DNA of 64,000 nucleotides from JACPYM01 sp963699175 (GTDB lineage Bacteria > Acidobacteriota > Blastocatellia > RBC074): contig OY969418.1 in assembly GCA_963699175.1 (NCBI GenBank), positions 2,790,001 to 2,854,000 of the forward strand, read 5' to 3'. This document shows, one piece after another, positions 7,748 to 15,902 of the stretch. Position 1 is the stretch's first letter, and every line of letters begins with the position of its first letter. Under the pieces are notes generated by a model, which saw only the letters and a program-made list of their open reading frames with translations, did no database searches and had not been told where the DNA came from. A program made the translations under genes and the position numbers.

Positions 7748-8113
7748 ATGTACTCCGAAAAGGCTCTCCAACTTCGGCGCTGCACCGAACGAACCAAACA
7801 CGGTCGGCCTTGCCAGGCATTCGCCCTTTGGGATAGCGAAGAGCAACGCTGTTCAGCGCACACCTACAAAACCCGCGGCCCGGAACTCACACACGAACAA
7901 CGTTTCGCCCATCGCCGCCGGCGCGCCGTCTGTGATTGTGAGGCTTACGACTGGCCACATCGTCCTGGCAATGGTTTATGCCACTGGCGGGATCCGCCAG
8001 CCACGCGCTACCCAGCGGCCGCCGGGACACACCGACTCGGTTACATCCGATGCTCGAAGCGGCGGCGCATTCTGAGGCTGATGAGCTTCTCTTGTGTATC
8101 GTTGAATGAGTAA
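7748..8113 (+). CDS. Zinc-finger protein with second Cys/His cluster
   Basis: This 121-residue protein has RCTERTKHGRPC...RCSAH, a Cys-x8-Cys-x12-Cys-x2-His cluster close to that of the protein at 6773. A second cluster, CDCEAYDWPHRPGNGLCHW, lies near residues 61-80. The C-terminus is basic. There is no clear ribosome binding site, so the start is uncertain. The family is unknown; nucleic-acid binding is an inference from the zinc clusters. Confidence 0.45.
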   Translation: MYSEKALQLRRCTERTKHGRPCQAFALWDSEEQRCSAHTYKTRGPELTHEQRFAHRRRRAVCDCEAYDWPHRPGNGLCHWRDPPATRYPAAAGTHRLGYIRCSKRRRILRLMSFSCVSLNE

Positions 8114-8155
8114 GACCGCGCAAAGTGCGAGCTAGCCAGATGCACAAAACGCTGT

Positions 8156-8482
8156 TTACTCGTTCGCGATTTTCGCTTCTGGTTGCCAGCGTCCAACGCG
8201 CTCGCGCTGACCGCCGTTGGCAACCCATTCCTCAACCTGCCCAATGTCATATTTGCGCCGCCCACCGCCCAGGTTCACGACTGGGAATCCGTATTCACGA
8301 ATTAAACGTTCCAGCGCTTGCGACTTCGGATCTTCGCCCAGCCGTTGATACACCCATTCCTGGTCTACCAAAGGCGCGCGCGTAACTGGCTCGGCTGTGA
8401 CCTCATCCAGTAGCATTCGCCGCAACTCAGCGAGGTTAGTTTCGAGCTGATTCAGTTTTGCTTGGAGCAATGCGGTCTTCAT
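8156..8482 (-). CDS. Probable excisionase-type or accessory DNA-binding protein
   Basis: This 108-residue protein has an N-terminal coiled coil (residues 1-28, LLQAKLNQLETNLAELRRML). A C-terminal part (VDQEWVYQRLGEDPKSQ, then FPVVNLGGGRRKYD and EEWVANGG) has the shape of a winged helix of the excisionase/MerR type: a recognition segment, then a wing ending in a trailing helix. It is the last gene of the minus operon and follows the frameshifted recombinase, a usual place for a recombination directionality factor. Confidence 0.5.
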   Translation of the reverse strand: MKTALLQAKLNQLETNLAELRRMLLDEVTAEPVTRAPLVDQEWVYQRLGEDPKSQALERLIREYGFPVVNLGGGRRKYDIGQVEEWVANGGQRERVGRWQPEAKIANE

Positions 8483-8577
8483 CGTTCCTTATCCTTTCTG
8501 CTGCCAGCATATTGATGTTCGATGTTCAGGGCGGTGAAGCATTCACACCAATTAGGACGTTGCCAGATAATCGCCCA

Positions 8578-9700
8578 TCAAGCCAGCATTGCAGCTAAAG
8601 CCTGAGTTGCACTCTCCTGCATCGTCGGAAGTAGATGTCCATAGGTGTCGAGCGTGAAGGCAACCGAAGCGTGACCGAGGCGCTCCGACACTACTTTGAC
8701 GTTGACGCCAGCCAGTAACAACAACACACAGCATGAATGGCGCAAATCATAGAGCCGCATCTTTGGATCGAGTGCGGCCCGCACGAGCGCAGGCTTGAAA
8801 TGGCGCACAGCGAGATTGTCGCGGTTGAGTGGGCTGCCTATTTCGCTGGGGAAAAGCAGATTGTATTCCTGCCAGTGTGGAATGGCTTTCATTTGATGCT
8901 CAACCTGCACACGTTGATCGTGCAGGCGATTCATCAATACATCTGTGAGGGGGATCGTGCGGCGCGACTTCTTAGTCTTAAGCTCGCGGCTGAAATGCCA
9001 ATCTTCCTTACGCTCGAACACGACCACCTGATTGACGCTCAACTCGGCCTTGTTCCAATTGATGTCCGACAACCGCAGCGCCAGATATTCCTCCGGTCGT
9101 AGGCCCGTTTCGAGCGCCAGCCGAAAGAGGGTGGCGTGCGGCGACTCGACGACGGAGGCGAGGAATTTTTGCGCCTGCTCTTTGTCGAAGGTGCAAATCT
9201 CAATCACACGCCCTTTGGCCGGGCCGCGCAAGGCAGCCATTGGCGACGTCTTCGAGTCGCCGCAGCGAAATGGCCTGCTGCAATGTAGCTTTCAGAATGG
9301 TGAAAACCAGCCGAACTGTGCGCGGTGAATATTGTGAACTGAGTGAGTTGATGAGTTTCTGTATTTGATCGGGCTGAAGGTCGCGCAAGCGCACGTCGCC
9401 GAGTGGTTTTTTCGCATAGTTATCGAAGGCCTGCCGATAATCATCGAGCGTGCGTTGGACGATGCTGCTGCGCTTGGCGTCGAGCCATTCGTCAAACTGG
9501 TTGGCGAGCGTGTGGTTGGTTGGGCGAACGAATTCACCACTGTTAATCTCAAGCCACTTGCGGCTGGCATATTCTTCAGCGTCCTTCTTTGTGCCGTGGA
9601 TGGTTTCACGGAAGAAGAGCCGTTTGCCTTTGGCGTCACGACCAAGAAAGAGTGTCACGCGGTAGACGCGGGGGCCGCGCTTTTCAATGCTTCCAGGCAC
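8578..9700 (-). pseudogene. Tyrosine recombinase A, split by a frameshift
   Basis: Two overlapping frames make up one phage-type integrase. The N-terminal part (9700-9200, GTG start) has the AP2-like and SAM-like domains (VTLFLGRDAKGKRLFF, FDEWLDAKRSS). The C-terminal part (9240-8578) has the catalytic domain, with Arg in GLRPEEYL, the YDLRHS and ERLGHAS motifs, and the Tyr in TLDTYGHL. The frames change near 9240, where the N-terminal frame reads RRLEDVA and the other continues MAALRGPAKGRV. The intact relative at 16621 is continuous there. No slippery heptamer is apparent, so mutation is more likely than programming. It starts 14 bases after recombinase B. Confidence 0.75.
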
Positions 9701-9714
9701 TACTCAATCCCCTT

Positions 9715-10869
9715 TCACTTCTTTAATGACCACTCGACCTCTCCGCTCGTAACAACGCCGAACTCTTCAAGAGTGGCTATCGCCCGTTGCTTGCTGGCGT
9801 GACTGGCGTGGCCATAGTGCAGAGCCATTGTGCGCCCGGAATGGCCAGTAACCGACATCACCGTCGCCAAATCGGTGCCGCCCTGCAGCATGATGCTTGT
9901 GGCAGTGTGGCGGGCATCGTGACTGAGCAGCCCACCCGCTACGCCGCGTCCATAGGGAATCTTAAGTAGCTCACACGCCCATTTGAGCGCCTTGCGCACT
10001 TCGACGCCCATCCACCGGCGCTCATTCTCAGGCTTGCTCTTGCCAGTCAGCCCAGCAAAGAGGAAGCCGGAGACCGGAGCCTTCTCGCAACGCCGTTGCA
10101 GTATCTTGCGCACGCGGTCGCCCATCGGGATTGTTCGTGTGGTCTTTGTCTTGACGGATTCGACGCGCAGAGTTTTCCAGTGAAAGTTGCAGTCTGATTT
10201 GTGCAGGACTAACACGTCGCTCATTCGGAGACTGGTCAATAGTTCCACCTCCAACACATCAGCTGCGAATAAGCGGCAGGCGGGCGAGGGGCTGCCATCA
10301 CGCTGTCGAGCAACGCACGGCTGGCGAAGAAGCTGGATGATGTTTGTTGCCTCCTCCCTGCCCCACACACGCTCCCTGCGCCCTTTTGCACGCGGCAGCA
10401 GGGGGATTCGCGGCGGCTTGTACCCTTCGTGGTCGGCAAAGTACTGCTCTGCTGAGCGGAGCGCCGAACTCAGTGCCAACAGTTCGGTGTTGATGCTGAC
10501 CGCTGCAATTCCGGCCTTCTGCCGCACAGTCACGTAGGAGCGGAAATCCGCCGTCTTCAACTCGATCAATAACTTTTTATAGCCAGCCGCAAACCGCTGG
10601 AGATTGCGCAGCACGGCGCGCCGGTAGTAATTGCGCGGCGGCAGGTCACGCTTGAGAGCGGCAACCAAATCCTGCACCGTGATCTTGGTGCGCGGACGCG
10701 ACAAGCCATACTTATCAGCGCGCGCAGCCAGACGGAGAGCGGCCACAGCCTCTTCTACTTCGGTCTTGGTGGCAAAGCCTGAGTCGCGGATCCTGCGCCC
10801 GCTAAGGCGAATGTCGTAAGCCCAGACGTGTTTCTCGTGTCTCTTGCTCCAAACTCTTTTTATGCCCAT
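9715..10869 (-). CDS. Tyrosine recombinase B (integrase family)
   Basis: This 384-residue site-specific recombinase has an N-terminal arm-binding and core-binding half (residues 1-170). The catalytic domain shows Arg in LLTSLRMSDVL, then HDARH (HxxR), VTGHSGR and the nucleophile Tyr in LHYGHAS near residue 355, so all key residues are present. It is divergent from recombinases A and C. Two adjacent recombinases in one operon suggest a multi-recombinase integration system or stacked elements. Confidence 0.85.
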   Translation of the reverse strand: MGIKRVWSKRHEKHVWAYDIRLSGRRIRDSGFATKTEVEEAVAALRLAARADKYGLSRPRTKITVQDLVAALKRDLPPRNYYRRAVLRNLQRFAAGYKKLLIELKTADFRSYVTVRQKAGIAAVSINTELLALSSALRSAEQYFADHEGYKPPRIPLLPRAKGRRERVWGREEATNIIQLLRQPCVARQRDGSPSPACRLFAADVLEVELLTSLRMSDVLVLHKSDCNFHWKTLRVESVKTKTTRTIPMGDRVRKILQRRCEKAPVSGFLFAGLTGKSKPENERRWMGVEVRKALKWACELLKIPYGRGVAGGLLSHDARHTATSIMLQGGTDLATVMSVTGHSGRTMALHYGHASHASKQRAIATLEEFGVVTSGEVEWSLKK

Positions 10870-10896
10870 ACGGAAACTGAGCCAGCCTAAAAAACG

Positions 10897-11262
10897 TTAC
10901 GCAAGTCCTTTCTCTTTTCGCCGCTCCCTCACCCACTGCTCGACCACAGCGCGCCGCTCATCGCCCTTGAATCCTTCCCACGATTTGAGCAGCCGCTTGC
11001 CCACGTATCCCAAGTAAACCTTCTCCGCTCGATCCTTCGTCCGGTCCGGACAGTGCCAGCATTCCCACCCGCCGGCGCGATGAGATTCCCAGGCAATGTT
11101 TTTGATGCTCGGCAAAGGACACTTACGCCGGAAGGTTTTCGGGCGCCCTACGCCGGAAGGTTTGGCAGCAGGTTTCGTCGCAGCTTTCACAGAAGGTTTT
11201 TGTACTGATTTCCGTCTCGCCGATGATGCGCCGCCAATTGGTGATGGCGGGACTTGTGTCAT
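10897..11262 (-). CDS. Hypothetical basic protein of the element
   Basis: This 121-residue protein starts at an ATG that overlaps the stop of the membrane protein gene (TGATG), so the two are translationally coupled; the longer upstream reading is therefore not preferred. Residues 1-45 are Lys/Ala/Pro-rich and disordered. Residues 55-121 hold CWHCPDRTKDRAEKVYLGYVG and a basic helical end. A zinc role for the two cysteines is possible. No family recognised. Confidence 0.45.
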   Translation of the reverse strand: MTQVPPSPIGGASSARRKSVQKPSVKAATKPAAKPSGVGRPKTFRRKCPLPSIKNIAWESHRAGGWECWHCPDRTKDRAEKVYLGYVGKRLLKSWEGFKGDERRAVVEQWVRERRKEKGLA

Positions 11263-12095
11263 CACCGGCGCCGGTCTTTTGGGCGGGTGTCTTCGTCCCA
11301 TTCCTCACCACTCGTCCGGCTGCGCGCTTCATCAGCCCAGCCGAACTGCTCACGCCTGAGTTTGTCCACCTCGGCGGCATACTTGGCCGCAAACCCGTTC
11401 CGCTGCCAGAGCAGCGACCAGGCCAAGGCCAGAGCATCAAAGAAGCCACGCACACGCGCTGAGGCGAGCACAACGCTACTGCCGATGGCTACGCTTTTCC
11501 TTGTGGTGACTAAATCAGCGTGCGCCGTTTCTGCCTTCAGGGTAAGCATCCGGTGAGCCGTTACTGGATCGGCGTTGCGAATCAGCGGAATCAGGATCAA
11601 GCCCACAGCCAGGTGGAAGGCAAACGACCAATGAGACCAGAAGCGAAGTTGCGCGGGCGGAGTGACACCGGCGATGAAGCAGGAGAGCAGTGCACCGTTG
11701 GCGACCATCGTCGCGCGGATTGCCCAATAGGTGAGATTCGCGAGCAGTCTTTGTGTGCCGCCCTTAAACGTCTCGCGCAGTCCGTCTTCAAGCGTGAAGG
11801 TGCTGAACTCGACAATGGCGAAGGTGAGCACGGCCAGCACGACCGCGCCGGCAATCCCGATGCGCGCCGTGTGGCTGAAGCCGTTGGCGTAGGCCGTCGA
11901 GATCGCGGCGAGGGTGGCGGCGCAAAGATCAATCAACTTCAAGCGACCAGACACGCGCTTGTAGCCGTCAGAACTGGCCAGCGTGTCGTAAGCACCGACG
12001 GCCTTGCCGCGCATCACTGAAGTGAGGCTGGGCAGCGGGTTGGTGCTCGCATCCGGATCTGCGGCGCCGTTGGTGTAAGTGCGTGGTTGGATCAT
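11262..12095 (-). CDS. Multi-pass membrane protein of the element
   Basis: This 277-residue protein has about four hydrophobic segments: near residues 43-60, 63-85, 105-130 and 140-160, including GIAGAVVLAVLTFAIVEF and FAFHLAVGLILIPLI. A cytoplasmic-looking helical, charged C-terminus follows (EVDKLRREQFGWADEARSR). The ATG at 12095 (MIQPRTYTNG) is chosen because GAAAGGA precedes it and the upstream extension is atypical in composition. No enzyme motif. It is translationally coupled to the next gene. Confidence 0.5.
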   Translation of the reverse strand: MIQPRTYTNGAADPDASTNPLPSLTSVMRGKAVGAYDTLASSDGYKRVSGRLKLIDLCAATLAAISTAYANGFSHTARIGIAGAVVLAVLTFAIVEFSTFTLEDGLRETFKGGTQRLLANLTYWAIRATMVANGALLSCFIAGVTPPAQLRFWSHWSFAFHLAVGLILIPLIRNADPVTAHRMLTLKAETAHADLVTTRKSVAIGSSVVLASARVRGFFDALALAWSLLWQRNGFAAKYAAEVDKLRREQFGWADEARSRTSGEEWDEDTRPKDRRR

Positions 12096-12122
12096 CGGGA
12101 GGGAAGTCCTTTCAACGAGAAA

Positions 12123-12171
12123 GGCGGAAGCGGTAGGAGGCAAACAGCAGCCGTCTACGCGCTTCCGCGTA
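12123..12171 (-). repeat. Intergenic hairpin after gene 12178
   Basis: Arms GCGGAAGCG and CGCTTCCGC surround about 25 bases just downstream of the stop at 12178 on the minus strand. No U-run follows, so it is not a standard terminator. Confidence 0.45.
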
Positions 12172-12177
12172 TGGTTG

Positions 12178-12826
12178 CTATGCTGCGGCTTGCAAGCCTG
12201 CTTCGGCATAGGCTGTGAAGACCGCCCGCAATCGTGCGGCTTCTTGCTGCTGCGCAGATAATTTGTACTTGAAGGGCAGCAACTCTTCTGCGTCAGTGGC
12301 AAAATCGGCCAGCGCGTTGTAAACGCTGACTGGCAGGCTGTCGCACTCAAGCACAGCGGCCAGCGCATCGGCGAACCGGAGCGCAATCTTCGTAAATGGC
12401 TCGCCCTTGTAATCGGGTGACACCTGATCGCGAATGAGACTGCAATCCAGCCTGGCCAGACCAGTCGTGTAGAAGTAGTAGTGCCACCAGAGATTCCGAG
12501 ACGTGTGGTCTTTCGGGTAGTCAGGATGCTGTATGAGCATCGCCACCGCTTCGGCCAGTGCGGTGTAACGATCTATCAGAATGACTGCGCGCCCCTCGGT
12601 CTTGACGCCCAGTTGGCCGGCGAATGCGATGTAAGTCCGGACGTATCCCGGCGCGGCGTCTGGGTGCGCCAATGAGAGCAGTCAGCGCAACCAGCAGGCG
12701 CTCGCGCACAACCACCAGCGGTTGCTTGCTTAGTCGCTTCACGGCGGCGCCAAACTTCGCCTGCGATTGCTCGAACGGTTGAGCAGGGCGAGCGCCGGTC
12801 TGTGTGTTGTTTCGTTTGCGTTTCAT
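12178..12826 (-). CDS. Hypothetical protein, apparently frameshifted
   Basis: A 164-residue frame (12672-12178, TTG start) encodes a helical, aromatic-rich protein (LWWHYYFYTTGLARLDCSL). The TTG lies a few codons after an in-frame stop and has no good ribosome binding site. In another frame a good start (MKRKRNNTQTG, ATG at 12826) leads through plausible protein sequence (LVVVRERLLVALTALIG) up to exactly this point and then becomes Arg-rich noise. The likeliest reading is one gene of about 215 residues with a frameshift near 12672-12685. No family recognised. Confidence 0.45.
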
Positions 12827-12869
12827 AGCGTGGAAGCTCCTTTTCGATTGAGTTGGTGATGATGACTGT

Positions 12870-12905
12870 TTTGGGCTTGTGGTGTCTCAACACTTACCAA
12901 GCCCT
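12870..12905 (-). repeat. Intergenic hairpin after gene 12911
   Basis: On the minus strand, AGGGCTTGGT pairs with ACCACAAGCCC, with a small bulge, starting a few bases after the stop codon at 12911. It shares the AGGGCTT core with the hairpins at 13188 and 14924. Confidence 0.4.
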
Positions 12906-12910
12906 ATGTG

Positions 12911-13147
12911 CTACTGCTCCATTTCTTTGATGATCTCGCGCAGCCGATTGGCCAACACTCCAGTCACGGAGCGGACAATCTCGGCCTCGCCCGGATCGAG
13001 TGCTGGATGGTTTGCAATCGCGTGAAACTCAGCCATAAACCGTTGCCAGCGCTGTTCAACAGTAAAACCGTTGGCGTCGTGCGTCGTCGTGAGAGCTTCG
13101 CGCCGCGCCTCTCGCTCGTCTACCTCTTGTTTTGTTTTCGGTTTCAT
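12911..13147 (-). CDS. Small hypothetical helical protein
   Basis: This 78-residue protein is highly charged at the N-terminus (MKPKTKQEVDEREARREAL) with a helical end (VTGVLANRLREIIKEMEQ). It is flanked by two intergenic hairpins of related sequence. No recognised domain. Confidence 0.45.
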   Translation of the reverse strand: MKPKTKQEVDEREARREALTTTHDANGFTVEQRWQRFMAEFHAIANHPALDPGEAEIVRSVTGVLANRLREIIKEMEQ

Positions 13148-13187
13148 ATTGCCCCTTTGGTTGCGTGTGTTATCTGTGGACTTTGAT

Positions 13188-13230
13188 CAGTAGGGCTTCC
13201 GCAGTTTGGCGACTTGCGGAAGCCCTACTG
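13188..13230 (-). repeat. Perfect 16-bp hairpin after the IS-interrupted gene
   Basis: CAGTAGGGCTTCCGCA (13188-13203) pairs perfectly with 13215-13230 around an 11-base loop. It begins 4 bases after the stop codon at 13234 on the minus strand. The AGGGCTTCCG core recurs at 14924. There is no trailing U-run. Confidence 0.6.
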
Positions 13231-13425
13231 TACTTACCGCGCCCGCCGTCGCTCCCATTCGAGCTGGTCAACGGCAAGCCTCAATTCCGGGTAGAAGTCG
13301 CGCATAATGCGCGGGTCGAACCATTCCTTAATGGGTGAGTTTCATTCATGGACGATCTTGCCCAATTGATCGGGGTTTGAGAGCCTAAGGAGCATCTTCA
13401 ACCCATTTTTCAATTGAGGCAGGTA

Positions 13426-14525
13426 ATGAAAGCAACGCACCCTTTGCGATGCCCGAACGAGTGCGAAACCGTCGAGCAAGATTTCAAGTTGATCCGTACT
13501 TATGGGCCACACCACACGCCTTTCTATCGCTGTTTGAAATGTGGCCGTGAGTTCAGTGCGCGTCACGACAGCGTCTTTGCTGGCTTTCATACTGATGAGC
13601 AGACGATTTATCGTGTGCTCAAGGCGCTCGCCGAAGGTAACGGCATCCGTGCTTGCGCGCGCATCTTTGACATCGACAAGAACACGGTAGCGCTGATCCT
13701 TGAGCAAGCGGCCGCGCACTGCCAACGCGTGAGTGAGTGCCTGATCAAAGACTATCACCTAGAAGAATGCCAGTTGGATGAACTCTGGTCGTTTGTCAAA
13801 AAAAGGAGGCGCACCTGTCGACCCTGGAAAAACTCCAGGCCATCTATGGCGACCAGTGGGTCTGGGTGGGCTTCGACCCGCGCCACAAAGTCGTGCTCCA
13901 CTTTGTAGTGGGCCGCCACGTCCAAGCGAACGCCAACCGCTTGGTCAAAGGTGTGCGCGATCGTTCAGATGGGCACTTGCCCTTATTCACGTCCGATGAG
14001 CTAGAGCAATATGACAATGCGCTGCTCGAAGCTTACGGCCTGCGCCAAGAGTTCCCGCGCACTGGCAAACGCGGGCGGCCACGCAAGCCGCGGCTCAAAG
14101 CGCCCAAGCATTTGCTCTACGCACAAGTCGTCAAGCGACGCCAACGAGGTCGCGTAGTTGAGATTACGACGCGTGTCGTCTTCGGTACGCGGAAGGCCGT
14201 AGCCGCCAAGCTCAGGCGCTCGCCGGTGAGCAAGCACATCAACACGAGCTTCGTCGAACGCAACAATCTGACGATGCGGCATCAGAACCGCCGCTTGGTG
14301 CGTAAGACGATTGCTTTTTCAAAGAAGCGCGAGTGCTTGGAGCAACAACTCCACCTTGCCTTTGCTTATTACCATTTCGTTAAGCCTCATCTCGGTCTGC
14401 GAGAAGAGGTCAAAGGCGAAGCTAAAAAATACCGGGAACGGACTCCGATGATGGCGGCAGGGATCACAGATCACATTTGGACAATGCCAAAACTGTTCTC
14501 CAGAGCCACTTTGGAGCTACTCTGA
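13426..14525 (+). CDS. IS1-family transposase, made by -1 frameshifting
   Basis: The N-terminal frame (13426 onward) has an InsA-like zinc finger (CPNECETV, YRCLKCGREFSA) and an HTH (NGIRACARIFDIDKNTVALI), then the first catalytic Asp in LDELWSFVKK. At A7 (13798-13804) a -1 shift continues as KEAHLSTLEKLQ, then WVWVGFDPRHKVV. The second Asp is probably in LFTSDELEQYDNALLEAYG and the Glu in FVERNNLTMR, followed by LVRKTIAFSKK, the IS1 signature. The total is about 366 residues. The ATG at 13426 is preferred over a TTG at 13414. All catalytic residues seem present, so the element may be active. Confidence 0.82.
13798..13811 (+). promoter_or_regulatory. A7 slippery site with internal GGAGG stimulator
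   Basis: Seven adenines (13798-13804) in phase A_AAA_AAA are followed at once by GGAGGCG. The -1 frame is open from here to the transposase stop at 14525, while the zero frame degenerates into Arg/Ser-rich sequence and stops at 13908. IS1 elements use A6C for the same purpose. Confidence 0.75.
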
Positions 14526-14864
14526 AAAAATCTAGCGTGATTTCATCTCCATGAATGAAACTCACCCACTAAGAACCATTCCAGATAGTCGAAAATCAAA
14601 TCGCGAAAGTGCTGATGGAAGGCGTTGATCACCGGAGCCTGTGCGCCAGCCCTATTACTCCCAAGATCAACCGTGGCCGTCGAGCCATCGGCACTCGCCT
14701 CGGTATCGGCGACGATGATCCAAGCTTCCGCCAGCCGTTCGTAGCTGGTGCGGTTGGCTTCCACATCGGGCGCGTAGGTCAATGTCCGTTTGGGTGGCGT
14801 TGGTGGTACCGTTGCCCGCGTGCGTTTTTTCTGCTTCATTGCATCAATCCTTTCTGTGTGAGAA

Positions 14865-14910
14865 GCGAAAGGTGATAGCCTGTAGGTGAAGAGAACTGGT
14901 CACCTTTCGC
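14865..14910 (-). repeat. 11-bp hairpin upstream of the interrupted gene
   Basis: GCGAAAGGTGA (14865-14875) pairs perfectly with TCACCTTTCGC (14900-14910). It lies in the leader of the gene starting at 14839, between that start and the 16-bp hairpin at 14924. Confidence 0.5.
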
Positions 14911-14923
14911 GGTGGTTGGTTTA

Positions 14924-14961
14924 GAAGGGCTTCCGAGAGTTGACGCTCTCGGAAGCCCTTC
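14924..14961 (-). repeat. Perfect 16-bp hairpin after gene 14966
   Basis: GAAGGGCTTCCGAGAG (14924-14939) pairs perfectly with 14946-14961 around a 6-base loop, starting 5 bases after the stop at 14966 on the minus strand. It shares AGGGCTTCCG with the hairpin at 13188. Confidence 0.6.
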
Positions 14962-14965
14962 GTCT

Positions 14966-15316
14966 TTACTTTGGTGATTTCGTTTCAGCCTTCTGTATGT
15001 TGGCCACAACGATGAAGTCGCGAAGCTTGATAGGGAAAAAGCCGTGACGGTGGATTAAGTAAAGCGAGCCGTTAGACTTGATTCCTAGATAGCCAGTAAA
15101 CACTCTCACCCCATCCTTACCTTCCCAGACAAGAGCAACCAAGTCGGGTACCGGTGGCAGAGCGTCAACAATAATGCCTGTGAATGTGTCGCCAGCTTTG
15201 CCCCTCGAGCTGTCTTTGGTTAGATAGAACGTGTAGGACTCGCCGATCCGTTCGGCGCAGTGAGCGTTGATTGCGGGTTGCTTCTTTGGCGTCCTTGCGC
15301 GTGTCTTTGTGGTCAT
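14966..15316 (-). CDS. Hypothetical beta-rich element protein
   Basis: This 116-residue protein has a basic N-terminus (MTTKTRARTPKKQP). The rest is strand-rich (RIGESYTFYLTKDSSRGKAG, LVALVWEGKDGVRVFTGYLG, SLYLIHRHGFFPIKLRDFIV). It could be a small nucleic-acid-binding or regulatory protein, but no family is recognised. It sits in the minus operon between two intergenic hairpins. Confidence 0.45.
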   Translation of the reverse strand: MTTKTRARTPKKQPAINAHCAERIGESYTFYLTKDSSRGKAGDTFTGIIVDALPPVPDLVALVWEGKDGVRVFTGYLGIKSNGSLYLIHRHGFFPIKLRDFIVVANIQKAETKSPK

Positions 15317-15337
15317 AGCAGTAAATGTGAAGGGCGA

Positions 15338-15370
15338 GCTTGCGCGGATGATCGTGCCACCCGCGCAAGC
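15338..15370 (-). repeat. 10-bp hairpin after gene 15383
   Basis: GCTTGCGCGG (15338-15347) pairs perfectly with CCGCGCAAGC (15361-15370) around a 13-base loop, in the gap between the genes ending at 15383 and starting at 15316. Confidence 0.5.
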
Positions 15371-15382
15371 CTGCCGAGGGTG

Positions 15383-15835
15383 TTAAACATCCATGCCGTT
15401 GCACATCTCGCCGCGCACCCTGCGGTTGATCGTCACGGCTTGGCCAGCTTCGGCCAGCATTGAAGGCTTGACGCTCGCACTCTTCGTCTCGACAACCACG
15501 TGGCCAGCCTTGGCAGACCAGTTCTGTACGCGCCTCGTCTCGACCTCGGCAGCCGCCACACCTAGACGTTGGGTGTAGCGGAGCATCAGGCGGCGGGCAA
15601 TATGGTGTTTGCAGGTTTTGCTCTGAGCTTCGCAGGTGTGGCCTTCATCAACCATGTACAGCTTGCGGCTGGTGGTTGACTGAATGCGCAGCGTCTGGCC
15701 GTCGAATGACCAGTATTTGCTGTGCTCGATCTCGGCCACCGCGCGGTCAATGGCGCGCAGGATGGCGGGTCTACCTGCTGATTTGGCTTCCGCTTCGTTG
15801 ATTGTTTGCTGCCAGATGTGAGAGTTAAGAACCAT
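15383..15835 (-). CDS. SWIM-like zinc protein, first gene of the minus operon
   Basis: This 150-residue protein has a Cys/His cluster at residues about 67-79 (HTCEAQSKTCKHHIARRLM), similar to the CxnCxH core of SWIM-type zinc domains that bind DNA or protein. Before it a strand-rich segment (WSFDGQTLRIQSTTSRKLY) leads into the finger. The ATG has GGAGG 7 bases upstream and a promoter match beyond that. As first gene behind the divergent switch it is probably expressed early. Confidence 0.5.
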   Translation of the reverse strand: MVLNSHIWQQTINEAEAKSAGRPAILRAIDRAVAEIEHSKYWSFDGQTLRIQSTTSRKLYMVDEGHTCEAQSKTCKHHIARRLMLRYTQRLGVAAAEVETRRVQNWSAKAGHVVVETKSASVKPSMLAEAGQAVTINRRVRGEMCNGMDV

Positions 15836-15873
15836 TGTGTGCCTCCGTTTGTGTTATTAACCTGACGAAAGAA

Positions 15874-15902
15874 ACTATACCGCACGCGGAATGATGGCGC
15901 AA
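15874..15902 (-). promoter_or_regulatory. Sigma-70-like promoter of the minus operon
   Basis: On the minus strand, TTGCGC (15902-15897) and TATAGT (15879-15874) are separated by exactly 17 bases. The first gene starts at 15835 after a leader with a GGAGG site. Confidence 0.6.

Larger units (their letters stand above)
13328..14572 (+). mobile_element. IS1-family insertion sequence, 1245 bp
   Basis: Both ends carry a 25-bp inverted repeat (13328-13352 and 14548-14572) with one mismatch; its core is GGGTGAGTTTCATTCATGGA. The element is flanked by a perfect 10-bp direct repeat GAACCATTCC (13318-13327 and 14573-14582), the target duplication; IS1-type elements make 8-10 bp ones. Inside is one two-frame transposase. 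It is longer than classical IS1 (about 770 bp), as in the ISMhu11-like branch. Confidence 0.85.
13234..14839 (-). pseudogene. Small hypothetical gene interrupted by an IS1-family element
   Basis: The 5' part begins MKQKKRTRATVPPTPPKR at 14839. Removing the IS (13328-14572) and one 10-bp duplication rejoins the frame: FDYLEWF continues as DPRIMRDFYPELRLAVDQLE and ends WERRRAR at the TAA of 13234-13236. The restored protein is about 116 residues, with a helical aromatic C-terminus (INAFHQHFRDLIFDYLEWF). The last residues of the uncorrected frame (LVGEFHSWR) come from the IS end. Function unknown. The neat restoration suggests a recent insertion. Confidence 0.7.

Noticed and set aside
12521..12826. 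101-codon frame beginning MKRKRNN as a complete gene
   Set aside because: Its last half is Arg-rich noise overlapping a better frame; it is kept only as the N-terminal part of a frameshifted gene.
13188..14961. The 16-bp hairpins considered as rho-independent terminators
   Set aside because: No U-run follows either stem on either strand; recorded as hairpins of unknown function.
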